Below, in pieces: positions 35,501 through 45,898 of a DNA stretch of 62,000 nt. Source of the DNA: Acanthaster planci (taxonomy: Eukaryota; Echinodermata; Asteroidea; Valvatida; Acanthasteridae); NCBI RefSeq assembly GCF_001949145.1, contig NW_019091710.1:77643-139642 (forward strand). Reading direction: 5' to 3'. Below the pieces are notes generated by a model. The model was not told the origin of the DNA and searched no databases. It saw only the letters and a list, made by a program, of their open reading frames with translations. Position 1 is the stretch's first letter, and each line of letters begins with the position of its first letter. The position numbers and the translations under genes were made by a program.

Positions 35501-38321
35501 TTGTAACACCTACTAGTGCACTGTAACACTTATAAGGTGTGCAAACTAACATCATCAGTGTTAAAGTAACACCCTATGGTGTGGTCATCTGATAACACTC
35601 AAAAGTGTTGATTTTAAAACCCGAGTTTTTACAACGTACCCATTTGCGCCTTACATGTATGTGTGCTACTAAAGGCACCCGTTTCACGTTCTATGGTTCT
35701 CAAATCGTTTTCAGTTGAGGGAGGGTCGGTCAGCCGAATCCCCCCACACAAAAAAATCCATGCTGCTGTCATACAGATGACTTAATAAACCAGGCAAAAT
35801 GTCCTTGTCACTTATTTTTATATTGAAGAGTCTTCGTTTCTAGCTGAGTACAGAGAAATATTTTTTATTGGTTCATAACACAATACATGTACTTCGTTCG
35901 CGTGTGTCACCACACCGTACGGGTGTGTGTGCGTGCAGTGTGCATCTTTGGTTTTTTCCAATAGCGCTCCATCTGTAGGGCACTGGGTTCGGTACGGTAC
36001 CGCTTGGTCTGGTATAAATGCCGCGCATGTAAATTTTCAGCGCTGTCTTTTGAGGCCACCATAACATCTCCTACTTTTTATAGGCAAAGTCCTCTCAGCA
36101 GGTTTTTTTTTTAGGGAGCGTAGCCAAAATGGGGACCCGTTGGCAATGAGAACCACAGAATTTGATAAATAGTGCGCTCATGGACAGAAACTCTGAAGTA
36201 CGCATTGTTGTTCAAAATTCACTTGTAACTCGAAAGAGTATTCACTGACCAATCGGAGATGACGCCAAAAATGAAAGAGCCCGCCATGAAGCCGCCGAAA
36301 TAGACCGACGTCATGATGTTTGTCGCACCTCCGTCCTCACAGACAAGGTTCCACTGACAACATGAGAGCGTCAAGAGTGAATTAATTTACAAAGAAGAAT
36401 GTACGCCATCTCAAATAATCATAGGGCATGATTTAAATAAGACAAATGTCTCATAATTTTACTCTTTATTTCAATACACAATCTACCAATCTGAGCGGGC
36501 TGATTGTTAAACATCGCCAGATTATTCTGCAAATATACCCCCGACGTATTGGGAAGAAATTCCCATTTACCGAATGGATCAATCCTCATTTGCATAACGC
36601 TGCCCCATTGGATATCAACTCAGAAAGGAATTGCATAATTATGTTTTGGGCCGTTCCTATACATGAATATCGGCTCAAGATCGTGTCTGTCAGGTCTTAA
36701 GATCAGAAATCGGCCAATTTATGTCACCAATCTTAATTTATCTGAACCCCCCCTCATACTATTANNNNNNNNNNNNNNNNNNNNNNNNNNNNNNNNNNNN
36801 NNNNNNNNNNNNNNNNNNNNNNNNNNNNNNNNNNNNNNNNNNNNNNNNNNNNNNNNNNNNNNNNNNNNNNNNNNNNNNNNNNNNNNNNNNNNNNNNNNNN
36901 NNNNNNNNNNNNNNNNNNNNNNNNNNNNNNNNNNNNNNNNNNNNNNNNNNNNNNNNNNNNNNNNNNNNNNNNNNNNNNNNNNNNNNNNNNNNNNNNNNNN
37001 NNNNNNNNNNNNNNNNNNNNNNNNNNNNNNNNNNNNNNNNNNNNNNNNNNNNNNNNNNNNNNNNNNNNNNNNNNNNNNNNNNNNNNNNNNNNNNNNNNNN
37101 NNNNNNNNNNNNNNNNNNNNNNNNNNNNNNNNNNNNNNNNNNNNNNNNNNNNNNNNNNNNNNNNNNNNNNNNNNNNNNNNNNNNNNNNNNNNNNNNNNNN
37201 NNNNNNNNNNNNNNNNNNNNNNNNNNNNNNNNNNNNNNNNNNNNNNNNNNNNNNNNNNNNNNNNNNNNNNNNNNNNNNNNNNNNNNNNNNNNNNNNNNNN
37301 NNNNNNNNNNNNNNNNNNNNNNNNNNNNNNNNNNNNNNNNNNNNNNNNNNNNNNNNNNNNNNNNNNNNNNNNNNNNNNNNNNNNNNNNNNNNNNNNNNNN
37401 NNNNNNNNNNNNNNNNNNNNNNNNNNNNNNNNNNNNNNNNNNNNNNNNNNNNNNNNNNNNNNNNNNNNNNNNNNNNNNNNNNNNNNNNNNNNNNNNNNNN
37501 NNNNNNNNNNNNNNNNNNNNNNNNNNNNNNNNNNNNNNNNNNNNNNNNNNNNNNNNNNNNNNNNNNNNNNNNNNNNNNNNNNNNNNNNNNNNNNNNNNNN
37601 NNNNNNNNNNNNNNNNNNNNNNNNNNNNNNNNNNNNGGTCTTCGTATGTTCATTGTATGACCCTACACAATGGACAGGAACTTCAATCTTCTACCGGTTT
37701 GTACATTTCTTATTCAACTGGTTGCAGTGGCCATTTTCCTAAACGAAATCAAGGGGTCGTTTTCTTTTTAGAGTTTAGGGTGAGGCACAATCGTTTGGGA
37801 TTGCTTGAGGTTTGTCTTCCACTCGTTTAAACATATAGGCACACACCACGATTCCTCTTCCCTAGTTCTAACCCGAATCTCACTGTATTAACAGCAATTA
37901 TACGTACGTCCATGATGATGGTCGTCTCATACTGACTCGTGTTGAACTCCCATCCATTCTTGCACGCCACTTTGGAGGCATTGTAGTCGGTGTGGTTGAT
38001 GTAAGGGTTGAATTTTAGCCCCTCGGGCAGGCCCCACTGGCGGCAGTTGTCATAGTAGTACGGGTCTTTCTCTGGGTAGTTTTCGGCGGGCGGAATGCTG
38101 ACTCGCTTCACGGCCTCTGTGCACTCCTCCGGCGTGTTCAGCCCAAACGCGGTGCAGTTAGGGCTGAACGTCTTGCACCAGTGGTCGCTCTCGCCGGCGT
38201 AGAAGGCGTGCTGCAGGGTGGTGAACGCCCCCAAGTAGTTGACGAGATTCAGGAAGAAAAAGGCGTACCACTGGTACCTTCCGAACCCGCCTAGAATCTC
38301 CAACACCTCGTCAAATTTCAT
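25568..38321 (-). CDS. SLC22-family organic ion transporter-like protein, copy B (ten coding exons, longest tail)
   Basis: Exons: 38321-37908, 36353-36250, 33006-32852, 32458-32290, 31639-31498, 30770-30682, 29222-29014, 28542-28434, 27701-27483, 26534-25568. They give 858 residues. Nine of the ten exons equal copy A's in length or differ by one codon. Core motifs are intact: WNLVCEDGG at exon 2, SDWWGRKKALAL at exons 2-3, LSESVRWLLSKG at exon 5, YLWTGELCPTPVR at exon 8, PLPETKGRKLPETM at exon 9. Exon 5 ends in a GC rather than GT donor (AAG|GCAAGA, 31497-31496). Intron 1 contains the assembly gap, intron 2 a TA-flanked MITE, intron 6 a SINE, intron 9 a 45-bp tandem repeat. The frame is fully open, with no sign of pseudogenisation. 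Substrate unknown. Confidence 0.9.
27123..27302. repeat. Four tandem copies of a 45-bp unit, intron 9 of copy B
   Basis: Units start at 27123, 27168, 27213 and 27258 with AAAGACGAATACTTCAAGAG and differ at only a few positions. The period is a multiple of three but the array lies inside the intron between exons 9 and 10, so it is not part of the spliced reading frame. Confidence 0.85.
28250..28285. repeat. Short GTGGATAGTG repeat, intron 8 of copy B
   Basis: Two to three copies of GATAGTGGATG/GTGGATAGTGG, the counterpart of the longer arrays in copies A and C. Confidence 0.45.
28578..28727. mobile_element. MITE-like inverted repeat just upstream of copy B exon 8
   Basis: The left arm AGTGCGCTTCCAAGAGTTTT pairs with the right arm, whose complement is AGTGCGCCTCCAAGAGTTTG. 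Both continue into CAACGCGTT and CCAATCAC. A related element lies at 29941-30072. Its edge is about 36 bases from the exon 8 acceptor. Confidence 0.6.
29641..29835. mobile_element. MITE-like element, intron 6 of copy B
   Basis: It is about 195 bp with imperfect inverted ends (GACGCCATAACTGCGGTGGC against the complement of CCGCCGCAGTAATGGCTTC). A second copy lies at 52671-52850 in a different intron of copy C, so the two are separate insertions. Confidence 0.55.
29941..30072. mobile_element. Second copy of the 28.6-kb MITE family, intron 6 of copy B
   Basis: The ends read GTGATTCACAAAAGTGTGCC and, as complement, GTGCGATTCACAATAGTGCAC-like sequence. Length is about 132 bp. The interior shares CAAGAGTTTGCAACGCGTTG and CCAATCACTGTGCGCG with the 28.6-kb copy. 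Confidence 0.55.
30861..31219 (-). mobile_element. tRNA-derived SINE with an AT-rich LINE-like 3' tail
   Basis: The minus-strand head GGGGAGTTAGGGTAGTGTAG resembles a tRNA with A box (TTAGGGTAGTG). A B-box-like GGGCTCAATTCC follows about 45 bases later. A central body of about 230 bases precedes a tail with GCAGCGCATTTGAAC and (GAAT)n/(TTATTA)n, like 3' ends recognised by L2/CR1-type LINE machinery. It lies in intron 5 of copy B, just upstream of exon 6. Confidence 0.65.
31498..31639 (-). CDS. Copy B exon 5, with a GC splice donor
   Basis: It encodes GLSESVRWLLSKGRVQEAEE and a cytoplasmic helical segment ending EIESYK. The donor reads AAG|GCAAGA where copies A and C have AAG|GTGAGA. GC-AG introns are a known minor class with exactly this strong exon side (AAG|GCAAG), so the exon is likely still spliced. 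Confidence 0.8.
35045..35160. repeat. Decayed CGTACG cluster, intron 2 of copy B
   Basis: TCTCGTACGTC, TTTGTACGCAC and GACTTATATTTG-like segments correspond to the clusters at 13330 and 21465. Confidence 0.4.
35398..35636. mobile_element. GGTGTT/AACACC MITE with TA duplication, copy 1 (intron 2 of gene B)
   Basis: The terminal inverted repeats are CACTAAAAAAACTGGGGTGTT and the complement of AACCCGAGTTTTTACAACG. The interior is packed with GGTGTTA and TAACACC. TA flanks both ends. Length 239 bp, non-coding. TA target sites suggest Tc1/mariner-type mobilisation. Confidence 0.75.
36765..37636. other. Assembly gap (872 N)
   Basis: A run of unknown bases within intron 1 of copy B. Open frames drawn through it are meaningless. 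Confidence 0.99.
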
Positions 38322-38690
38322 CCTGACCGGTGATTATTTCCCAACAAAATCGAGCAGGTTTCATGAAACCGTTTTGACTTAAGGTGTGCTCTTTTCGGTG
38401 CCCTGGATGTGTGGCTTTCTTGTGGTTTGTCTCTTCGTTTTGTTTCATTACTCGCTCCCTTCATATCAACCAGAAACAACAAAGTTTTAGTCACTAATCT
38501 AATATCTCGAGGTCAATTGTATAGTTGTGCCCGTAAAGCATGCCAAAGCAAACAAAACAATGAAACATTTCAACTTGAAACGGGGTGTGCAGGTACAATC
38601 TAATCTTGGTTCCAAACATCCAATTTGCACAGCACCATTTAAAGTGGCGACCAATTTGGACTCAACCCTTGAACTGATCCCCTGATAATG
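38322..38690 (-). promoter_or_regulatory. Conserved 5' flank of transporter copy B
   Basis: The sequence immediately upstream of the start codon (GATTATTTCCCAACAAA on the plus strand) and blocks such as GCCAAAGCAAACAAA and TTTCAACTTGAAACG match copy A. CTCAACCCTTGAACTGATC matches copy C. Confidence 0.45.
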
Positions 38691-38959
38691 TCGCAGTACA
38701 ACATTTATAAAGGTGTCTATGCATTATTGAATGCACATTCAGAATTGCATTGTGGTCGAGACTTGAGGCAAAGAATACTCTTCCTCTTAGGAGGAGGAAA
38801 AATCAAATATCTGACGCCCCTCCCTCTTTATGGGAAGCATGAACAGCGTAAATAGCAAACAAACAGCTGTGGAACATCTTAATATATAGGCCTTGGGGCA
38901 CGGGCGTATATAACAAACCCTGGACTTGCAACGCCTTTGTATGAAATAGAAGCCAACCA

Positions 38960-39373
38960 GCGGCCATGTTACCAAGCCGAATACAAATGCGCGGGTTGGC
39001 TCGATTCTACTGATGCCAGGGAGAACAAATTTATATAACGGATTTTGCCCTTACCCAACGTATATATTAATTAACACTGTATGCTCAGTGCTTGTCCGAG
39101 AGCTTGCGAAAAAAGTCACAGGCCTACTCAGGGGGACTCCAACCCCTCGACCTCCTGCTTCGAGTCCCACCCGAGTAAGCTTGTGACTTTTTTCCGCAAG
39201 CTATCGAGCAAACGCTGAGCATACTGTGTTTATTAATATATACGTTGGGTAAGGGCAAAACCCGTTATATAAATTAACATCTCCCCAACGCAAAAAAAAA
39301 TACAGCTTGAAAAAGGGAGAACAAAGGCGGGCATTGCCGGGCAAGCTTGTATTCGGCTCGGTAAAATGGCCGC
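38960..39373. mobile_element. Large nested fold-back element
   Basis: The outer ends GCGGCCATGTTACCAAGCCG and the complement GCGGCCATTTTACCGAGCCG match. Inner arms from about 39030 and to about 39272 pair over roughly 95 bases (TTTTGCCCTTACCCAACGTA, then GTATGCTCAG, then AGCTTGCG). The loop holds GCTTCGAGTCCCACC, close to a tRNA B box. There is no coding capacity. Confidence 0.75.
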
Positions 39374-39539
39374 GAGTGGATTCAATGATCTCTATAAGCT
39401 GATTAGGCCTAAGGGCATTGCAACTCCAGATTTTTTGTTATATATGTCCGTGCCTAGGGGACGTTTCCTCAGACTGAAGTCGTCCATGCTATACAAAAGA
39501 AGATAGCTAGTTTGGGGCTGCCGACCACGCAAAACCTTA

Positions 39540-39697
39540 CACTGTAAAAACTCTGGTGTTAAAATCAACACTTTTGCACTAGAAGGTGTTACAGGTAACA
39601 CCAAATAACACCAAAATTTTAACACCAGTGAAAAATGCTAGTGCGGTCCTCTGATAACACCGCAGGTGTTAAATTTAACACCCCAGTTTTTGCAGTG
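39540..39697. mobile_element. GGTGTT/AACACC MITE with TA duplication, copy 2 (intergenic)
   Basis: TA|CACTGTAAAAACTCTGGTG ... CCCCAGTTTTTGCAGTG|TA. It is the cleanest example of terminal repeats plus TA duplication in the window. At 158 bp it is internally deleted relative to the other two copies. Confidence 0.8.
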
Positions 39698-40399
39698 TAC
39701 GCTTCATTTGCTCTGAACAACAGTTCTGAAAGGTAATAAAACAGATTGGTTAACAACAATTCTATAACCAGGCTGAAGTACAGATAATCTTGATTTCTGA
39801 CTGTACCTCTTCCCCACTGATCGCAAGGTAATATGGGAGGGAATGGACTCCATGTTGTTCTGCAACTTTCGTACGTACAACTTCTGTTCTCTTTCCCTCC
39901 GTGGCGTAAACTAAGGCTAAATGTCAGGGGGAACCCAGGGGAGCACACATTTTTCTTCAAGGGGGCACCACAAGAAAATCAGCTGCAGCTGCATTTAAAT
40001 GGAAATTATTAATAGATTTTAAATGGGGGTGGGGCACCCGGGTCCCGGGCATCCGCTGGGTTGGGAGGCACAAGCCGCCAGTGCCTTCCCCCCCCCCGCA
40101 CGAGTTACACCACTGTTTTCACCTGTTGTTTGAGGGCTGGGGAAACTGATAGAAGTCCAGATTGATTGGCACCGTGTTAGACTTTTCATTACAGAAAGTT
40201 GGGTCAATCAAAATAATAGTGTCAGTCATGTCAAATCAAAACATATTTCCTAACGCAAGTACGCTTTGGAGTCTTTACTTACGTGTACTTCTTCATCGCG
40301 TCAAATAGCCCAAAGTTGAATTTGCGGTGTGCTAGTAGGCCATAGTGATGTCACGTAGCTCATGCTAGTTTGTCTGGCATAGAGGTCCCACTTTTCACC

Positions 40400-41960
40400 A
40401 GGTGCCGCCATCAGGGGTGGACTTGCCCTAGGTTTGTTGCTTGATGTCGAACTGAAAGTCATGGGCAATGCTGTCGCACAACCTGTACTCTGAGGTTATC
40501 CCGTTGGCAACTCCAGTCAATAGTAGAGGGGTTGTAAAGAGGGAGCCTGGGTGGGGCAGAGGTGTAGTACTGCAGGTGGACGAACCATCGGAGCCAACGC
40601 TGCATGGTCAAGGATGATGCTGCAGCGGAATAAAATTGTACGAAGGCCGATAGTGTCATCACGTGCACAGTCTGACCACTGAACATGTTCCAGGCAGCTA
40701 AATCCATTCATATCAAACACATCAGGGCGAAGGGTTAGTCAGAAATAAAAGACTATGTCTCAGCTCCGTAGTGAAGTACGAATAACGCTATAGGGCATTA
40801 CACATGTGGTCTTCCTCGGGATTCTCCTCCAAACTGTGTCAGAGCTTCCTCAGGGCACCAACAGCCGCATTCCCGATCCGTGCGGAGACGTCTTCCTGCA
40901 CAGTTCCGTTGCACGCTATACGAGGGCCTAAGTTAATTGCTTTCAAAAGGTCAGGATGATTCCTTGCCACCGATCATTTAGGATCGGGTCAGACTCTAAA
41001 TCAGTGTTAATGATAAACTGTAGTCACTCTAGCATACACTTGGCACCAGCCTTGAGCATTTCGGCAATGATATTGCAGATCCCCGCTGCCCTGCCGCTCT
41101 TCATTGATGCTGGTAAGAGCTCTCTGGATCTCAAGAAGGTTCACGGTATCTGTCGCACAGCCAGATGGTGATGGGTGCATGTTCTGCCTCGGTCTGCAGG
41201 AATCAGAGGCTCGTTGAGAAGGTTAGAAAGGCGCTGCTGTTGCTCCCGGGCAGGCATTCAAGCATTAAGCACCTTGCCATCCTTGTCCTTCTCAAGGCAG
41301 ATAAAGTATTTGCGATTGAGGTAGCTGTACTATGGGTGCAAAGCTCCCTGAACTTGGGCCAATGATCATGATGATTAGTTGGAGCACCAGCACTGTCCAG
41401 CTCCTTCTTCCAAAATTCCTCTTCGTCCCGTCCAAGAACCTTCTTTCTTTGGCGCAGGAAACTGAGGCTTTTCGCGTGATTTCTCGTTAAACGAGCTTCG
41501 ATCCTGCGCTCCTCTATTAGATTGAGGGTAAACGAGATATCGAGATGCCGGGTTTTTGCAGTTTCCTTCGGCGGTGGAACACATTCTGTAGCCGCCTGGA
41601 GACGTCCTGTTGGAATGTGTCCTACTGAGCATGTTCATCTTGATTGGGCAAGAGAGCTGAGAATCTGTTAAAGACTTCCATTGCGAATGCAACTTGGGTT
41701 TGGGGGCCCTTTGTTACATGCACTGCTGTCACATGTCACGTAAGTCTCAGCTGAGTGGCTACCGGTACCCATCAGCTTTTACGCTGGATGTAAGCAATGA
41801 TCAGGCGATGGTCGGTGGCATCGAGTTCCCTACACGACTTTTGCGTCAGTTTTGTACCGAAGACAGCCATCGATGGTCGATGAGACTGTGATTTATCATC
41901 TTTCGGGTAATGCCGTCATAGCTGATCCAAGTATACTGGCTATTCGCTTCCTTTGCGGAT
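40400..41960 (-). pseudogene. Decayed non-LTR retrotransposon (LINE) reverse transcriptase
   Basis: Reading the minus strand with frame changes gives recognisable pieces in order. Near 41760-41930, ITRKMINHSLIDHRWLSSVQ and ATDHRLIIAYIQRK look like the end of an endonuclease domain. Near 41280, QILYLP and then a KDGK-like linker. Near 41000-41130, LLEIQRALTSI, GRAAG and NIIAEMLKAGAKCMLE followed by a stop, then LQFIINT and WQGIIL, which is the start of a reverse transcriptase. Near 40850-40900, EDVSARIG. Near 40610, QRWLRWFVH resembles the C-terminal segment. Several frameshifts, stops and a deletion make it inactive. The clade was not assigned. Confidence 0.6.
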
Positions 41961-42810
41961 AAGTGTTTGCTACAGGAGAGCAGTGAGTATAATGGGGCGT
42001 TTCCCATAGTCATTTTTGACAGAGTCGAGGGACACAGACCTTGATCTTGGACAATTATCTCAGGGGATTCAGACAGGTTTGATTATTCTTAGTACAGAGG
42101 AGAGTAGTTAGCAGGCACCGAATAATTCTCCCTTTTTGGTGTGTGCTTTTTGGTGACAAAGCAACGGTAAGTATAGGTTTTCCCGGCCAATTTCGGAAAA
42201 TGTGTAAATGAATTAGCAATGGCAGCATTCGTTTTTGAGCGAAATGGAACAAGCATTCAAATCCCCGCCTCTACTTAACAAATAAAAACTTTCTTTCAAC
42301 GAGGGTGCATTCAGTCGTATAGAGTCAGCGTTCAATTTCCTGAGTTTAGTAGTTTAGTAGGTTGACATTTATTTTTGCGCGAAATCAAATGCACCTCTGC
42401 AATCCTGCATTCATGCTAATTTGAACTTAATCTATTTCGCAAAATATGCAGGGGATTCGCGCAAAGTGTTATTTAACTTATGCCTGGTCAAAAATTGGAA
42501 TTGTGTGCTAAAAGAAGTTACATTGTTAGAAATGTTTAGTTGAATGGTTCAACGTTTGAATATTCATGATTAAAAAATAAACCATTCATGTTGTCTTTGA
42601 AAACATACCGACTATTGTACGAATCCTATACAAACACTGACACTGAGGTAACCTTCCTTTTGGAGCTACATTTTTGCCACAATCACATCGTAGAGCAAGT
42701 CAAAGGTTCATAATTGTCCTTCTTGCAAATGGCTAAACGGGAAGATGCAGAGAAATGGACTTTAATTGGTGTACAGTTTGATAACAAACACACTATAATC
42801 CTTCATGGGG

Positions 42811-43103
42811 CACCCGAACCGACTACCCATCGCTACTTATAAGTGAGGCCTGTGCAGCAAAATAGCCATGCTCTAACTGTGATGGTAATATATTATCATA
42901 TGATGCAATACACTAGACACACTTATGAGTGAGGCTTGTTCGAGCCTTCTGCTTGCAAATTTTCTTGACGCTGACTAGCCTTAGTTATAAGTGTGCCACT
43001 GTATTGCATCATACGATAATATATTAGCATCATCACGGTTGTTGCAGGCTTTTTTGCTGCACAGGCCTCACTTATAAGTAGCGGTGGGGAGTCGGATCGG
43101 GTG
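42811..43103. mobile_element. Near-palindromic element of about 290 bp
   Basis: CACCCGAACCGACTACCCAT at the left and its near complement at the right flank long arms sharing CTACTTATAAGTGAGGCCTG, TGCAGCAAAA and ATGATGCAATACA. The loop is about 100 bases and non-coding. Probably a MITE. Confidence 0.7.
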
Positions 43104-43104
43104 C

Positions 43105-44500
43105 ATGAGTAACATTGATTTTCAAAGTGGTGTCATGATTTCTGTAACCCTGTTTATTTCTATTCAAATTGAACGCATTTTCTGTGAATGTGGATTAAAG
43201 CAAATGAAAATGAATACTCAGTACCGGCGGTTTACGGTAAGAGACAGATTGTTGGTGAACAAGATTGCACATTGGCTATAATTGGCAACGAATAGAGGGA
43301 TCCCAATACGACGCTTTTAGCGTCGATCTGCGCACTTCCGCGTTTGAAAACGAGGCTGTATGTGTCAGCTTCAATTCTGAATACGATCAGACAATTGAAA
43401 GTAAGGAGTTAAGACACAAAATACATAAAGGTTTTCAGACTGCAAATTTTTGTGACTCGACACGTAAAATCAAAAGAAAAAATAACGACGATTGACCGCA
43501 ACTAACGTACCTGCGATGGTCGTGCATCTTGTGCAGTGGGTGCGGTTTAAACTGAAGTGGCGTCACACTTACGAACCAGATACTCAATTTACTCTGTCGA
43601 TTCCGCGGGCGCGTGCGACGAAGTTCAACACAGAGAGCCTCGGTTTCGATGCAGATATGCGCAGACGGCGCTAATGTGAAATCCGTCTATACGTCAAATC
43701 GAAATCCCAACCACTTATTCGTAACCTCTTAAATGAAACGTAATACACATTTATTTATTTATTTGAAGGATGCAAAACGAATGCTTGTATTATTGCGAAA
43801 ATGAAACTAGGTTGTGAGTTGTTTTCAGATCCACTCCAAATTGAAGTTTTAGTTTACAACTTAAACAGCGGATTTTCCGAAATTGGCCAGGAAAATAATA
43901 CAGAGCTCGTGTGACAGAAAAAGTCAAGAAAAACTGCCACTGGTAAGTATTTCAATGCCCATCGGTGTTACATGACACAATATATGATATCTTATTCAGC
44001 ACAAAAAGCAAAATCTACGACGTTGGTGACTGAAATAATTGCTTGATAACTTAAATCTAAACTATGCCTTCACAAACAATAGATTACAGGATTTTTAATG
44101 AATTACTCTCCATGAATAACCCAGATTCACAGTTAAATGAACCTTAAATTTCCTCAGTTTGTCGAATATTACATTTTCATGTACAATACTTTCTCAAGAC
44201 ATTAATACGGCTGATTATGAAAAAATAAAGACACTTATATAACATTTGGCATATCCAAAAGGAGCTAAGAATGATATTTCTCTGTCTCAGTCTGTATATT
44301 ATTGACGTGACAAATGACTGGATAGTTTTAGGTGCATATAATATATATAAGAAGCCTTACGTGAATATGCATGGCAGTAATATAATTATTGTTTAAAGGA
44401 TAGTATACCCCGTTAAAAAAGTACTCCACCTGGGCGAAATACTAATCCATTCGGGCGAAATAGGTGTTTCGTCATTCGTTATTATGCCTCGGAACAAAGG
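43105..44500. other. Spacer without a supportable gene
   Basis: AT-rich sequence between the palindromic element and the 3' flank of copy C. Short frames only, none resembling a known family. Confidence 0.45.
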
Positions 44501-44689
44501 TGCGCAGTGACTTAGAATTCAATTTATCCAGTGACCTTTACTTTAATAAATTACTTTGTATACTTCTTTTTAAACAGCACAGAAGCCTTAAATAAACAAT
44601 GTAATAATACTTTCCCGGGCAATAATATCACATCCTCAAGCATCGCTACTGAACTATTATTTTCTTGTATACCTTCTAGTACCTTTCAC

Positions 44690-44900
44690 CTCCCCCAAAA
44701 AACCTCAGGTCTCACCATCCTTCATCCCACCACAATGCAACTCTTTCACTGTGCATCTAATACCCCAGGCAATTCAAACGTCAGAACTCACTGTTTAACC
44801 ACTTGTGGTCCAAAGGAACAAAAAACTGGAATTTTTCTTAAAGGCATTTATGGGATCAAGCCTTGCCCGACTGAGAAGTCTTACTTTGTGGGCGTGGCTG
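44690..44900 (-). other. Conserved 3' flank of transporter copy C
   Basis: It shares CTCACCATCC, GTCCAAAGGAACAAAA and GGGATCAAGCCTTGCC-like blocks with the flanks of copies A and B. An open plus-strand frame crosses this conserved block but matches no protein. Confidence 0.45.
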
Positions 44901-45099
44901 CTCAGAGGGTTTTGCTTGATCTTTCTTGTTTAATGTAATTTGGTAAGTAGAGAAATGTAGTAGATTTTTTACTAACCCTTTACTAACTGTATCTCAAACA
45001 TCACATTAATTAATGGTTATCTGAATCACTAAGAGAGTTGGTAGCCTTATCACCGTCATCATTATCTTTCTCACTCGAGTCTACCCTCTCACTACTGTC

Positions 45100-45898
45100 T
45101 TAGTAACCTTTGCTTTCCACATTATCACCTTCATCACGAGCCTTAACACCGTCACCATCATGACCCATCTCACCACCGTCACTGCTGTTTTTATCACCAT
45201 TGGTGTTTACCTTCTCACCGCCGTGTGAGCGATCTTTGCTCCCTTCAGTTTGATCACCTTCGTCAATAGCCTCATCACTACCATCATCATTGCCACGATC
45301 AGAAGCCCCTTTACCTCCATCATCAGCCTTTTCACTTCTGTCACAAGCCTTGTCAACACTTCCACCACTTGAACTACCGTCACCACTGCTACTAATTTTA
45401 TCACCATCATTGCTATCGTGGCCCGAAATATCATTACCACTTTTGGTAGAATTGTTACCGTCATCACAATCAGTCCCAGCCCCATTATCACCCTCTTCTT
45501 CAACTGGTTTGTCGACCACGATCAGCACGGGTTCTTCCTCAGGCAGTGATCCCTTGTCAATTTCCCTCGGGTCCTCTATCGAATCGTCCATTCTGCCTGG
45601 CGTCTCCGGTGACGATCCTTCCAAAGCGGCGTTGCCTGATATCCCTGGCCCGGGCATGGAGCCGTTCTCCCCCTCGGCTTTCTTCTGCCTGGGTTTCTCC
45701 GGGAATTGGCAGGATTTCTCGTTCACGGTCTCGTAAGGTGGGGGAGGTTGGGCGATGCAAGCGTAGTCATCAGTGTCAGGTACGAAGGCAGGGTTAAGAA
45801 CGTCTTGCCGGTTCACGTCCATGTCTACCTCCTCGACTAACGAATCAGTGTCATGATAGCGGTTGCGACCCCATGCCCATTTCTTCATAAAGTTAAAC
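45100..45898 (-). CDS. Copy C exon 10: acidic tail ending at a possibly secondary stop
   Basis: It begins FNFMKKWAWGRNRYHDTDSL, then DVLNPAFVPDTDDYACIAQP and PPPPYETVNEK, then an Asp/Gly/Ser-rich run ending VESKGY and TAA at 45100-45102. The same frame then continues for 29 codons of like composition (DSSERVDSSEKDNDDGDK...) to a second TAA at 45010. The real terminus could be either, if the first stop is a recent mutation, an assembly error or is read through. The simple reading is termination at 45100. Confidence 0.8.

Noticed and set aside
36663-37830. Long open frames across 36765-37636 on both strands
   Set aside because: They consist of unknown bases in an assembly gap; there is no coding evidence.
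44531-44938. Plus-strand 135-codon frame downstream of copy C
   Set aside because: It overlaps the conserved 3' flank, and the corresponding frame is not kept open in copies A and B.
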